Shown here piece by piece: positions 17,639-25,337 of a stretch of 64,000 nt of DNA (positions are counted from its first letter, which is position 1; each line of letters starts with the position of its first letter). This DNA comes from Alistipes sp. GTDB lineage: Bacteria; Bacteroidota; Bacteroidia; Bacteroidales; Rikenellaceae. Position numbers and translations under genes: made by a program. The stretch spans positions 372,001-436,000 of the forward strand of contig JAFYQI010000008.1 of NCBI GenBank assembly GCA_017547175.1. Direction: 5' to 3'. A model generated the notes under the pieces. It was given only the letters and a program-made list of their open reading frames with translations. It did no database searches and was not told the DNA's origin.

Positions 17639-20587
17639 TCAAGGTGTTCTCATAACGATCTTCACCACCTGCACAGGATGTTTGGCACGGTCAGGCAAGG
17701 TGAGATGAAGTCCCTCCTGATCGCAACAATATCGCACGCGTCCTGCTCCCAAAACCGATACCGACTCGATCTCCCGGCCACTATCGGCTAACGAACGAAT
17801 CACGACCTTGCCGTCGTCGGCACGTTGCAAAAGAATGGCGTAGAGGATGTTACCCTTGGTCGTAAAACGCATATCGGCAGGGGTGTATTGCACAACAGCC
17901 TCGTTGAAACCCAATCCGTTTTGCATCGGGCGCACCTTCTCGGCGTCGGGTCCTTCGCCAAACTTATGCCATGGGCGCGTGTCGTAGATACACTCGTGGT
18001 TACGAGCCATCCAGGTACCGAGACTGTCGAGAATCGCCTCCTCACGCTCATCCAGCGTACCATCAGCTCTTACCGGCACGCTGAGCAGCAGATTGCCGTT
18101 CTTGCTCACGATGTCGGCCAGCATGCGAATTACACGTACGGCGGGCTTGTAGGTATTCTTAGTGAAGCGGGTGCGGTCATAGTGCCACGAACCAAGGCAG
18201 GTGCAGGTCTGCCAATAGTGCTCGTTGATGTGGGTGAGTGCGCCGCGCTCCACATCCCATACCATACATTGCTGCTGCTCGGGAGTGAGCCCTTTGGCAG
18301 TGATGACGCCCTCTTGGCGACCGTTGTGCCACAAAGCGTTGCTGTTGTAGTAGTGGGTTGCAATGCGCAATCCGGCATCGCTTTCAGGCCAGAGTGGCAA
18401 GGCTGTATCGTCAAAATAGATTAAATCAGGTTGATACTTGTTGATTAAATCCATCGTGCGGTTGTAGTAGTTCTCGACATAGGCTGAGTCAGGAATGGCA
18501 CACGGGCGACCCTCCTTGTCGGTAGCTCCTGTGCCGTGGAGGGCATGTCCACGTGCGTACAAGATACGGGGATCTTTGCCTTCCCACCAGGTTCCGCGAC
18601 CCTCCTCGGGTGTGAGCAGCCCGTCGTAAGCCTCGGTGACATCGTACCAGCTCCATGCGCGCGAGCTGTGGACGCTGATGCCAAAACGCACGCCGTGTCG
18701 TTTTGCCGCTTCGGCCCAGCGACCTACGATGTTGGTGTGTGGGCCTTCGACAGTCGAATTCCAGGGGTGGTAGTGGCTGTCCCACAGATCAAAGTTGTCG
18801 TGGTGGTTGGCCATGGCTACCACATATTGTGCACCGGCACGTTTGTAGCGCTCAACCAAGCGGTCGGGATCCCAATTTTTGGCCTTCCAGCGGTGGACGA
18901 GCTCCTTGAATCCCACCTCATTCGGGTCGCCAAAGTGCTGTTTGTGGTATTTGTTCTCGCGCGATCCCTCGTTGTACATGAATCGGGCATACCAATCGCC
19001 ATATTCGGGCTCGCTCTGCGGTCCCCAGTGAGCCCAGATGCCGAACTTGGCGTTGCGGTACCATTCGGGAAGTTGGTATTGTTTGAGTGAGTTCCAGTCC
19101 GGCTTGATGCGACCATATTGCATCGGCTCGCATCGCTCGCTGATGGTGTGGTAGTGAGCGGTGTTGATTTTGATAACAAGCGCACTGGCTGCCGGTATAC
19201 GCACAGTGAGTGAGCCATCTTCGATAGCAAGTGGTTGCCATCCCTGCTCCTGCCAGGTGCCATCCTCCTTGATGGCAACGCCACCAATCGTAATGCCCTG
19301 GCGCGCAGTGATATCCCCGTTCTCGCACTGCATCGTCAGCTGCTCGGCATGCAACATCGGCACCGCTTTGCTTTCGAGGTGTATGCGGAGAAGGCGCTCC
19401 GGGGCCTCGAGGCCGTGTTGCTTGTTGATGATGGTCAGGTAGAGCTGTCCGCGCTCGTTGCGCGTGGCATACAGCCCCAACTGTTCACGGTCTGTTGATG
19501 CAACCGGTAGTAGGCGACCACGGCTGCCGATCGCAAACATCTTGAGTGCGTAGCTGAGCGGATATACATCAAACCCTTCACCCTCGGTGACGAAGGTGGC
19601 ATAGTGGGCTGCAATCGGTGTTCCGCCCACGCGATCGCCCGTGTGGAAATTCATGCCCTTTGCGCCACGCTCAGCCCACCAATAGAGGTAGTCGAGGCCC
19701 CACAAGGCGGCAGCATAGGCGTTGCTGGCACCATCCAGACCGCCATACCAATAGCTGTTCGTCTCGGAGAGTCGGAAAGGGTAGTTCTCAAGTGTACGCT
19801 CCATCTGCTGGGCCACCTTTGCATACTCTTCCGGCAAAGCATCCGAAAGGAGGTAGTCACAACGCTCCTTGTAGTCGAAGGGGATCAAATCAGCATACTC
19901 CTTCGCGGTGCCCGGATTGGTGAAAGCGCATCCGGCCGGATAGTTGTGCATGGTGATCAGCGAGAGCGGCTTCTGCCAGTAGTCGCGAATCAGTTTCTGG
20001 TTGAGCACTGGATGAGGATTGTCGTCAGGGCCACAAAAACGAGCGCCCGGCGCTACGACACACATGGCCTGCATGATCGAGTCCCAACGCGGTTGCAGCA
20101 TCTGCTCATAGTTCTTATAATAGCCCGGCTCGTTGCCGATCGCGAAGTAATCGAGTAGGTCGGCGTAGTTCTCCCAGATGTGTTTTGCCTGGCGGGCGGC
20201 ATCGCGAGCCGTGCCATCTTGCAGACGCACCGAGTAGGTGACCTTTACACCCGCTTCGCGCGCAAAGCTGAACAATGCATCGATATCCTCATTTGTGGGG
20301 ATAGGGTTCGCCTTGATATCCACCGAACTGCCACCCAGGCGCAGGCTCTTGATGTTGAGCGTGCGGAAAATACGAATCAGCTTCCGGTTTTCGGAACTGA
20401 AATAATGATGGCCGTCACTGTCGGGAATCATCATCTGCGTTTCGTAGCTCAAACCTGCGTAGTCATCGGCGATAATCGGGCCTCGTTGTTGTGTCGAAAG
20501 AACGACCTGTACCGTGTCGGGATTGATAGCCAATGCGGGAAGTACTCCCCACAGCAAGGCAAGCGAAAGGGCTAGGAGTCTTTTCAT
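17639..20587 (-). CDS. Bimodular glycosidase: GH79-like N-terminal module fused to a GH29 alpha-L-fucosidase module
   Basis: 982 residues with a signal peptide (MKRLLALSLALLWGVLPALA). Residues 22-475 look like a clan GH-A barrel plus beta-domain of the GH79 (beta-glucuronidase/heparanase) type: acid/base Glu153 in GNEPGYY and nucleophile Glu275 in LSETNSYW. From about 485 the chain is a GH29 alpha-L-fucosidase: KFGIWAHWGP near 514, ANHHDNFDLWDS near 593 and the nucleophile Asp726 in LIYFDDT, with a C-terminal beta-sandwich. Both active sites appear intact, so one periplasmic protein may remove a glucuronic acid-type sugar and a fucose from the same glycan. GH79 assignment is by motif only; GH39, GH30 or GH51 are alternatives. 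Follows the CE15 gene by 54 bases. Confidence 0.82.
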   Translation of the reverse strand: MKRLLALSLALLWGVLPALAINPDTVQVVLSTQQRGPIIADDYAGLSYETQMMIPDSDGHHYFSSENRKLIRIFRTLNIKSLRLGGSSVDIKANPIPTNEDIDALFSFAREAGVKVTYSVRLQDGTARDAARQAKHIWENYADLLDYFAIGNEPGYYKNYEQMLQPRWDSIMQAMCVVAPGARFCGPDDNPHPVLNQKLIRDYWQKPLSLITMHNYPAGCAFTNPGTAKEYADLIPFDYKERCDYLLSDALPEEYAKVAQQMERTLENYPFRLSETNSYWYGGLDGASNAYAAALWGLDYLYWWAERGAKGMNFHTGDRVGGTPIAAHYATFVTEGEGFDVYPLSYALKMFAIGSRGRLLPVASTDREQLGLYATRNERGQLYLTIINKQHGLEAPERLLRIHLESKAVPMLHAEQLTMQCENGDITARQGITIGGVAIKEDGTWQEQGWQPLAIEDGSLTVRIPAASALVIKINTAHYHTISERCEPMQYGRIKPDWNSLKQYQLPEWYRNAKFGIWAHWGPQSEPEYGDWYARFMYNEGSRENKYHKQHFGDPNEVGFKELVHRWKAKNWDPDRLVERYKRAGAQYVVAMANHHDNFDLWDSHYHPWNSTVEGPHTNIVGRWAEAAKRHGVRFGISVHSSRAWSWYDVTEAYDGLLTPEEGRGTWWEGKDPRILYARGHALHGTGATDKEGRPCAIPDSAYVENYYNRTMDLINKYQPDLIYFDDTALPLWPESDAGLRIATHYYNSNALWHNGRQEGVITAKGLTPEQQQCMVWDVERGALTHINEHYWQTCTCLGSWHYDRTRFTKNTYKPAVRVIRMLADIVSKNGNLLLSVPVRADGTLDEREEAILDSLGTWMARNHECIYDTRPWHKFGEGPDAEKVRPMQNGLGFNEAVVQYTPADMRFTTKGNILYAILLQRADDGKVVIRSLADSGREIESVSVLGAGRVRYCCDQEGLHLTLPDRAKHPVQVVKIVMRTP

Positions 20588-20641
20588 GATTAAGAGTTGT
20601 TTTATAGGTAGTGTAATTGGCTTGGCGGATGTGAGAGGGGA

Positions 20642-21829
20642 CTATTTTAAGGAGGTTTTCAACCATTTGCTAGCGAAACGGATGTATTGTTCCCAGTCGT
20701 AGGCCATAACCCCGTGTCCTCCCGTACGCACATGGTAGGCGGCACGCTGTCCGATTGGTGTATTGATTTGGGGCCACTCCTGCGTGCCTACGCCGATATG
20801 GCCGTAGAGGTTGTAGATCGGCTCTGCGTGAGCCAGGCCTAGAAATTCGCCTTTGGGGTCAGCCCATAAATCCTCGGATCCGCTTGCTACATAGAGCGGG
20901 CGGGGTGCGATCAGCGCCAAGAGCTGGTGCTGATCAACCGGAATTTCGTGGTCGCGTTCGTTGTATTGATGGAAATTCGCGCACATCCAATAAGGGAATG
21001 AGCGGTTGAGACGGTGTGCGTGTTCGCCAAACTTGCGACGGAACAAGGCTGCACCGCCACATCCCGAATTATTGAGGATAGCGGCTGCAAAGCGGGTGTC
21101 GTTGGCCGCTGCCCACGCGGCTAATTTGCCACCTCGTGAGTGCCCCATGACAACAACACGCTGTGCATCCACATCGCGGTCGCGCTCCAAGTAGTCCAAC
21201 GCGCGACTGTGGCCCCAAGCCCAACAACCTATAGCACGACTCATCGTCTTGGGGAGTTTCCCCTCAGCCGTGTAACCCCACAGCGACAAGACGCTTTGCG
21301 CATAGACTTGCGGATCATTTTGACGGTCGGGGAAGAATTGATTGTTGTCACCCGTGCAGAGTCCGAAACCGGCGTCCAACAGCTGTTCAAACCAAGGCAT
21401 TGGCTCGGAAATCTCGCCGCAGAAGAACATGAACATGGGTGCGCACTTCACGCGGTTGGGCGTATAGACATGAATGATTGCCGAGTGGGTATTTGAACCA
21501 CGCTTGAAGGTCATCTCTACGGTCTTGTGTGTGGCACGACCTGCGGCAAACGAAGGGTCGGTTTTCAGAACGCGGAAGTGTTGTTTGACCTTGCCTTCGG
21601 GCATTGAACCATAGAGCTCTTGCGCGAAGGTGGTGAGCAGCTCCTGACGGCGAATACGCTCCCATTGACGGGTTGTGGTGATGGGGGTTCCGTCATTGGC
21701 AATGAGCATTTCGGGCAGTGTATAGGGCTTGATTTTCGATTCGTCGTAGCTGATAATCGGGCGTCCGTCTTGGGCTGCAGAAACCGATGCGCAAAGTACA
21801 AACAGTGCCGAGAAAATCCATCGTTTCAT
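20642..21829 (-). CDS. Carbohydrate esterase family 15 (glucuronoyl esterase-like)
   Basis: 395 residues from the ATG at 21829, which gives a signal peptide (MKRWIFSALFVLCASVSAAQ) and follows a full promoter; the longer frame to 21883 would start inside the promoter. The alpha/beta-hydrolase nucleophile is Ser231 in VVMGHSRGGKLA, the form of the motif used by bacterial CE15 enzymes, with the Glu/Asp-containing SGSEDLWADP and the His in RTGGHGVMAYDW completing a triad. CE15 enzymes cut ester bonds of (4-O-methyl-)glucuronic acid. First gene of an operon with the GH79-like/GH29 fusion, which makes chemical sense: ester removal would expose a glucuronic acid for the GH79-like module. Confidence 0.85.
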   Translation of the reverse strand: MKRWIFSALFVLCASVSAAQDGRPIISYDESKIKPYTLPEMLIANDGTPITTTRQWERIRRQELLTTFAQELYGSMPEGKVKQHFRVLKTDPSFAAGRATHKTVEMTFKRGSNTHSAIIHVYTPNRVKCAPMFMFFCGEISEPMPWFEQLLDAGFGLCTGDNNQFFPDRQNDPQVYAQSVLSLWGYTAEGKLPKTMSRAIGCWAWGHSRALDYLERDRDVDAQRVVVMGHSRGGKLAAWAAANDTRFAAAILNNSGCGGAALFRRKFGEHAHRLNRSFPYWMCANFHQYNERDHEIPVDQHQLLALIAPRPLYVASGSEDLWADPKGEFLGLAHAEPIYNLYGHIGVGTQEWPQINTPIGQRAAYHVRTGGHGVMAYDWEQYIRFASKWLKTSLK

Positions 21830-21852
21830 GGTGTTCGTTTTAGGTATTACTA

Positions 21853-21884
21853 CAAATATACAAATTCGATTTGTAACCACCAAA
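21853..21884 (-). promoter_or_regulatory. Promoter of the CE15/GH29 operon
   Basis: Minus-strand TTTG (21884-21881), 20-nt spacer, TATATTTG (21860-21853). Start near 21846, leaving about 16 bases before the ATG. Confidence 0.75.
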
Positions 21885-21927
21885 ACGGAGGAGCAAGTAA
21901 ATAATAAAATGTTATTTTAACCAAAAA

Positions 21928-21959
21928 TTTGGTATTGCAGTCCCCAAATGTTATATTTG
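21928..21959 (+). promoter_or_regulatory. nrnA promoter
   Basis: TTTG (21928-21931), 20-nt spacer, TATATTTG (21952-21959): a full consensus. It ends only 8 bases before the nrnA ATG at 21968, so the transcript should be leaderless or nearly so. Confidence 0.75.
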
Positions 21960-21967
21960 CAAAACTT

Positions 21968-22996
21968 ATGGAGCTACAACGCGCACATATTGAGCAACTG
22001 CATAGTTGGTTGACAGAGCGTCCGATGAAGATCGTAACCGTTTCTCACACCAACCCCGACGGCGACGCCATCGGCTCATCGCTCGCATGGGCTCAGGTGT
22101 TGCGCGGCATGGGACATAGTGTCATCTCGATTGTGCCGAACCGCCATCCCTACTTTTTGAATTGGATGCCTCATATCAAGGAGTTGGTGATCTTCAAACA
22201 AGCCGCCGAACAGGCACGTGAAGCCATTCGCGAGGCCGACATGATCTTCTGTCTCGATTTTAATGCCCTCTCTCGTTTGGAGATTCTGAGCGATGCCCTT
22301 GCAGAGAACAACCACGCTCGTCGCATCTTAATCGACCACCATCTGTCACCCGAAGCGGGCTTCGATCTACTCTTTTCTTATCCCGATTCCTCAAGTACCA
22401 GCTTTTTGGTCTATGAGATTATTGAGCAGATGTTAGGCGTGGAGGTCATCACCAAAGAGATGGCCGAACTGCTCTATGTCGGCATGATGACCGACACGGG
22501 CAATTTTGCATTTTCGCACCTTTCCCCCGAATTATTTCGAGCCGTGGCCGTATTGTTGGAGCGCGGTATTGTCATTCCTGACATTTACAACAATGTCTAC
22601 AATGCCTATACAGCCGGTCGTGCACGCCTATTTGGTTACGCCATCAATCGCAAAATGGAGCTTATCCACAACGGGAAAGTTGCATACATGTCGCTCAAAG
22701 AGAGCGAAATGCGTCGCTTCTGCTTTCAACAGGGTGATTCTGAGGGCTTCGTAAATTACCCCTTGACCATTAAGAAGGTCAAGATGTCGGCCATGTTTAT
22801 CGAGCAACACGATTTCATCCGCATCTCCTTGCGTTCGCGCGGCCTAGTTGATGTCAATCTCTTTGCCCGCAAATACTTCAATGGTGGCGGACACAAAAAT
22901 GCCGCCGGCGGAAAATCGTTCGATACCATTGAGCGCACCATCGAGCGTTATATCGAAGCGGTCGAGGAGTTTGCAACCGAGGGTGGTTTGGGTTAA
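21968..22996 (+). CDS. nrnA: DHH-family nanoRNase / pAp phosphatase
   Basis: 342 residues from the ATG at 21968; the frame is open further upstream but that part contains the promoter. DHH motifs: HTNPDGDAIGS at about 27-37, CLDFNA near 95-100 and DHH at 123-125 give the manganese site; the C-terminal DHHA1 domain ends in NGGGHKNAAGG. NrnA-type enzymes degrade 2-5 nt RNAs and hydrolyse pAp to AMP in the cytoplasm, replacing Orn in Bacteroidetes. Monocistronic, flanked by a strong bidirectional terminator. Confidence 0.92.
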   Translation: MELQRAHIEQLHSWLTERPMKIVTVSHTNPDGDAIGSSLAWAQVLRGMGHSVISIVPNRHPYFLNWMPHIKELVIFKQAAEQAREAIREADMIFCLDFNALSRLEILSDALAENNHARRILIDHHLSPEAGFDLLFSYPDSSSTSFLVYEIIEQMLGVEVITKEMAELLYVGMMTDTGNFAFSHLSPELFRAVAVLLERGIVIPDIYNNVYNAYTAGRARLFGYAINRKMELIHNGKVAYMSLKESEMRRFCFQQGDSEGFVNYPLTIKKVKMSAMFIEQHDFIRISLRSRGLVDVNLFARKYFNGGGHKNAAGGKSFDTIERTIERYIEAVEEFATEGGLG

Positions 22997-23012
22997 ACCG
23001 AAGTACGATAAA

Positions 23013-23053
23013 AACGAAAAAGGGACTGTCTTTTCGACAGTCCCTTTTTCGTT
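23013..23053. terminator. Bidirectional terminator between nrnA and GH28 genes
   Basis: Perfect 18-nt arms (23013-23030 and 23036-23053) with a 5-nt loop; the arms start with AACGAAAAA and end with TTTTTCGTT, so both strands get a T-run. Confidence 0.92.
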
Positions 23054-23067
23054 AAGAGTGGATCTTA

Positions 23068-24636
23068 CTAAAAATTACACCCCTCAAATTTGATATGTCG
23101 GGTCATCTCGCCAGATAGTTCTACCTCCGGTTCTTCGCCATAGACGTCTATTTGCACATGCTCCATCGTCAGATTGCGGGCATCGACTATACGAATCTGA
23201 CGTTTGCCACTCTCAATCTGGAAGTTACGCAAAATCACCCCTTCTGCATCGACAATATCAATTACATAGGGCTTCGGTTGCGGTTTATAATGGCCATAGG
23301 CCGAGATCGACTCATCGCGACGTGTATCGCCCCAGACATTCTCAATCAAGATGTTACGCGCCGGACTCTCGGGAATACCCTGCACATAGACCAGCATACG
23401 ACATCCATCCACCTCTACATCTCGAATCGTCACATTGCGGAACGAGGGCGTGAGATGTGTCAGCGGTGGTGCAGGCAAACGCGATGCCAACCCTCCCACG
23501 AAGTTCGACGTACCGAGCATCTCCCAAGCCATCGCCTCGGCCTCGGTCTTGAGGCGGATACGCTCAAAGTAGAGATTCTCACCACCACCTCCGCGCGGAC
23601 GACGCGTCTTGAGGCGAATACCTACACGCGTGCCCTCGCACACGCAATCATGCGCATAGAGGTTGCGACACCAGCCACCCGTCTCCGAACCGACGGTCAG
23701 GCCACCCATACCGCGCAGGGCGAGACAGTGACGCACGACAATCGACTCCGAAGAGCGGTTCACGCGATAGCCGAACTCGTTGCGACCACCCTTGACGGCG
23801 ATATTATCGTCACCACAATCGGTCGTTACATACTCCACAAGCACATAACGGCAACAGGTGATATCGACACCATCGCCACACGGCTGGCCGAACGACGAGA
23901 TGCGGATACCGCGAATAATCACATTCTCACAATAAACAGGAGCTACGTTCCAGAAGGCGGTCTGCTCAAACGAGACCCCCTCCAGGTAAACATTCTTGCA
24001 GTTAATCGGACCGAAGAAGGTCGGAAGCTGGATCATGCGCCCCTTCTTGCCGTCGAAGATGCGCTCCTCAACGGGGGTATCGGGGTCAATCTCGCCATCG
24101 TTCTGCGGGCGACCCTCACGGATAGAGCCACCGTGAGCCGGACCAACCAGACGACCCTTACCCGTAAGGGCAATATTCTCCGCGCCGTTGGCATAGATGC
24201 AGGCGCCCAGCGAGTAGAGCTCTACACCGGCATTCGTTGTAAAAACAACAGGAAGATAGTCCTCCACCTCACCGCTGAAGTGCACCGTACAGCCCTCCTC
24301 GGTATGAAGTTCGACGTTGCTTTTTAAGATGATACGCCCTGTAAACCAGTCGCCATTCGTGAGCGTTACGCGACCTCCGCCCTGCTTCGAGAGGCGATCG
24401 ATAGCCTGCTGAATCTGACGCGTTTGCATCTTTCCATCCGCATCGGGATAGAGCTTTACCTCGCGATCGGGAAAGGTCGGTTTTTGGAGCTGAGGCATGT
24501 AGAACGGAGCCTCGATCGGCGCAATTTCGGCGGGGAGGCAAGCGGCACCCACCTCACCACGGGTCGGGATATGCAGGCGCTGGGCCGTGGCGGTCAATGC
24601 CACCAGGCCCAGCACCAGACTAAAGAGTCTTTTCAT
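23068..24636 (-). CDS. Glycoside hydrolase family 28 (polygalacturonase-like)
   Basis: 522 residues with a signal peptide (MKRLFSLVLGLVALTATAQ). A right-handed parallel beta-helix with the family's active-site landmarks: DGVDITCC, CGDDNIAVKGG (catalytic Asp pair), a GGLTVGSETGG segment where polygalacturonases carry GHG, and GIRLKTRRPRGG for substrate carboxylate binding. It should hydrolyse galacturonic acid linkages, or a related side chain of pectin, in the periplasm. Its ATG is 2 bases after the stop of the cyclophilin gene, so the two are co-transcribed, an uncommon pairing. Confidence 0.88.
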   Translation of the reverse strand: MKRLFSLVLGLVALTATAQRLHIPTRGEVGAACLPAEIAPIEAPFYMPQLQKPTFPDREVKLYPDADGKMQTRQIQQAIDRLSKQGGGRVTLTNGDWFTGRIILKSNVELHTEEGCTVHFSGEVEDYLPVVFTTNAGVELYSLGACIYANGAENIALTGKGRLVGPAHGGSIREGRPQNDGEIDPDTPVEERIFDGKKGRMIQLPTFFGPINCKNVYLEGVSFEQTAFWNVAPVYCENVIIRGIRISSFGQPCGDGVDITCCRYVLVEYVTTDCGDDNIAVKGGRNEFGYRVNRSSESIVVRHCLALRGMGGLTVGSETGGWCRNLYAHDCVCEGTRVGIRLKTRRPRGGGGENLYFERIRLKTEAEAMAWEMLGTSNFVGGLASRLPAPPLTHLTPSFRNVTIRDVEVDGCRMLVYVQGIPESPARNILIENVWGDTRRDESISAYGHYKPQPKPYVIDIVDAEGVILRNFQIESGKRQIRIVDARNLTMEHVQIDVYGEEPEVELSGEMTRHIKFEGCNF

Positions 24637-24638
24637 AA

Positions 24639-25211
24639 CTATTTCTCAATAATGCGAATCGAAAGGATCTTGTCACCCGGGCGGATGTCGTCGATCACAT
24701 CCTCGCCCTCCACCACCTTGCCGAAGCAGGTGTGACGGCCATCCAGATGCTGCGTATTCTCGCGGTTGTGGCAGATGAAAAACTGCGAACCACCCGTATC
24801 TTTACCGGCATGTGCCATCGAAAGCACACCACGGTCGTGGTACTGGCGCGGAGCCGAAGTCTCGCACTTGATGCGGTAACCCGGGCCACCCGTACCGTCA
24901 CCTTTGGGGCAACCGCCCTGGATCACAAAGTCTGGAATCACGCGGTGAAAGGTAAGACCGTCGTAGAAATTGTGGTTAGCCAAATCAACGAAATTCTGCA
25001 CCGTACCGGGTGTCTCGTTCGTGTAGAGCTCAGCCGTCATCGTACCCTTCTCGGTCTCGATCACGGCATACTGAATCTTTTGTGTCATAGTCGTAGTGTT
25101 TTGGATTTGTTCATTTACTGCTTGTTCTTTGCGACCCAAAGAGAGCCACAAAAGAAAAATTGTAGAGGCCAAAACGGCCAGCAAAAGGAGAAATTTTACC
25201 GATGTACGCAT
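24639..25211 (-). CDS. Membrane-anchored or secreted cyclophilin-type peptidyl-prolyl isomerase
   Basis: 190 residues. An N-terminal hydrophobic helix ([19 protein letters not shown]) probably anchors it in the inner membrane facing the periplasm; the cyclophilin domain begins near residue 47 with [14 protein letters not shown] and carries the catalytic core [28 protein letters not shown] and [11 protein letters not shown]. It speeds up proline isomerisation during folding of exported proteins. First gene of a two-gene unit with the GH28 enzyme. TATCTTTG at 25240-25233 on the minus strand is a likely -7 element. Confidence 0.92.
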   Translation of the reverse strand: MRTSVKFLLLLAVLASTIFLLWLSLGRKEQAVNEQIQNTTTMTQKIQYAVIETEKGTMTAELYTNETPGTVQNFVDLANHNFYDGLTFHRVIPDFVIQGGCPKGDGTGGPGYRIKCETSAPRQYHDRGVLSMAHAGKDTGGSQFFICHNRENTQHLDGRHTCFGKVVEGEDVIDDIRPGDKILSIRIIEK

Positions 25212-25232
25212 AGTTTTGAATCACAATTTTAG

Positions 25233-25240
25233 CAAAGATA
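25233..25240 (-). promoter_or_regulatory. Candidate -7 element for the cyclophilin/GH28 operon
   Basis: TATCTTTG on the minus strand, about 22 bases upstream of the ATG. -33 element not clear. Confidence 0.5.
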
Positions 25241-25261
25241 CGCGCTTTTTGGCACAAAGTG

Positions 25262-25282
25262 AAACGGAATCCCGTTTTTTTT
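25262..25282 (+). terminator. Terminator-like hairpin in the leader of the 25338-37331 gene series
   Basis: AAACGG and CCGTTT arms with a 4-nt loop, followed by a T-run to 25282. It lies 56 bases upstream of the GH95 ATG. A possible -7 element, TAGTTTTG at 25211-25218, would place it in the transcript leader. Confidence 0.4.
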
Positions 25283-25337
25283 GCGTATCTTGCCATAGAT
25301 TTCGAAAACCTGTACTGACCAAAACCACAACTACAAG

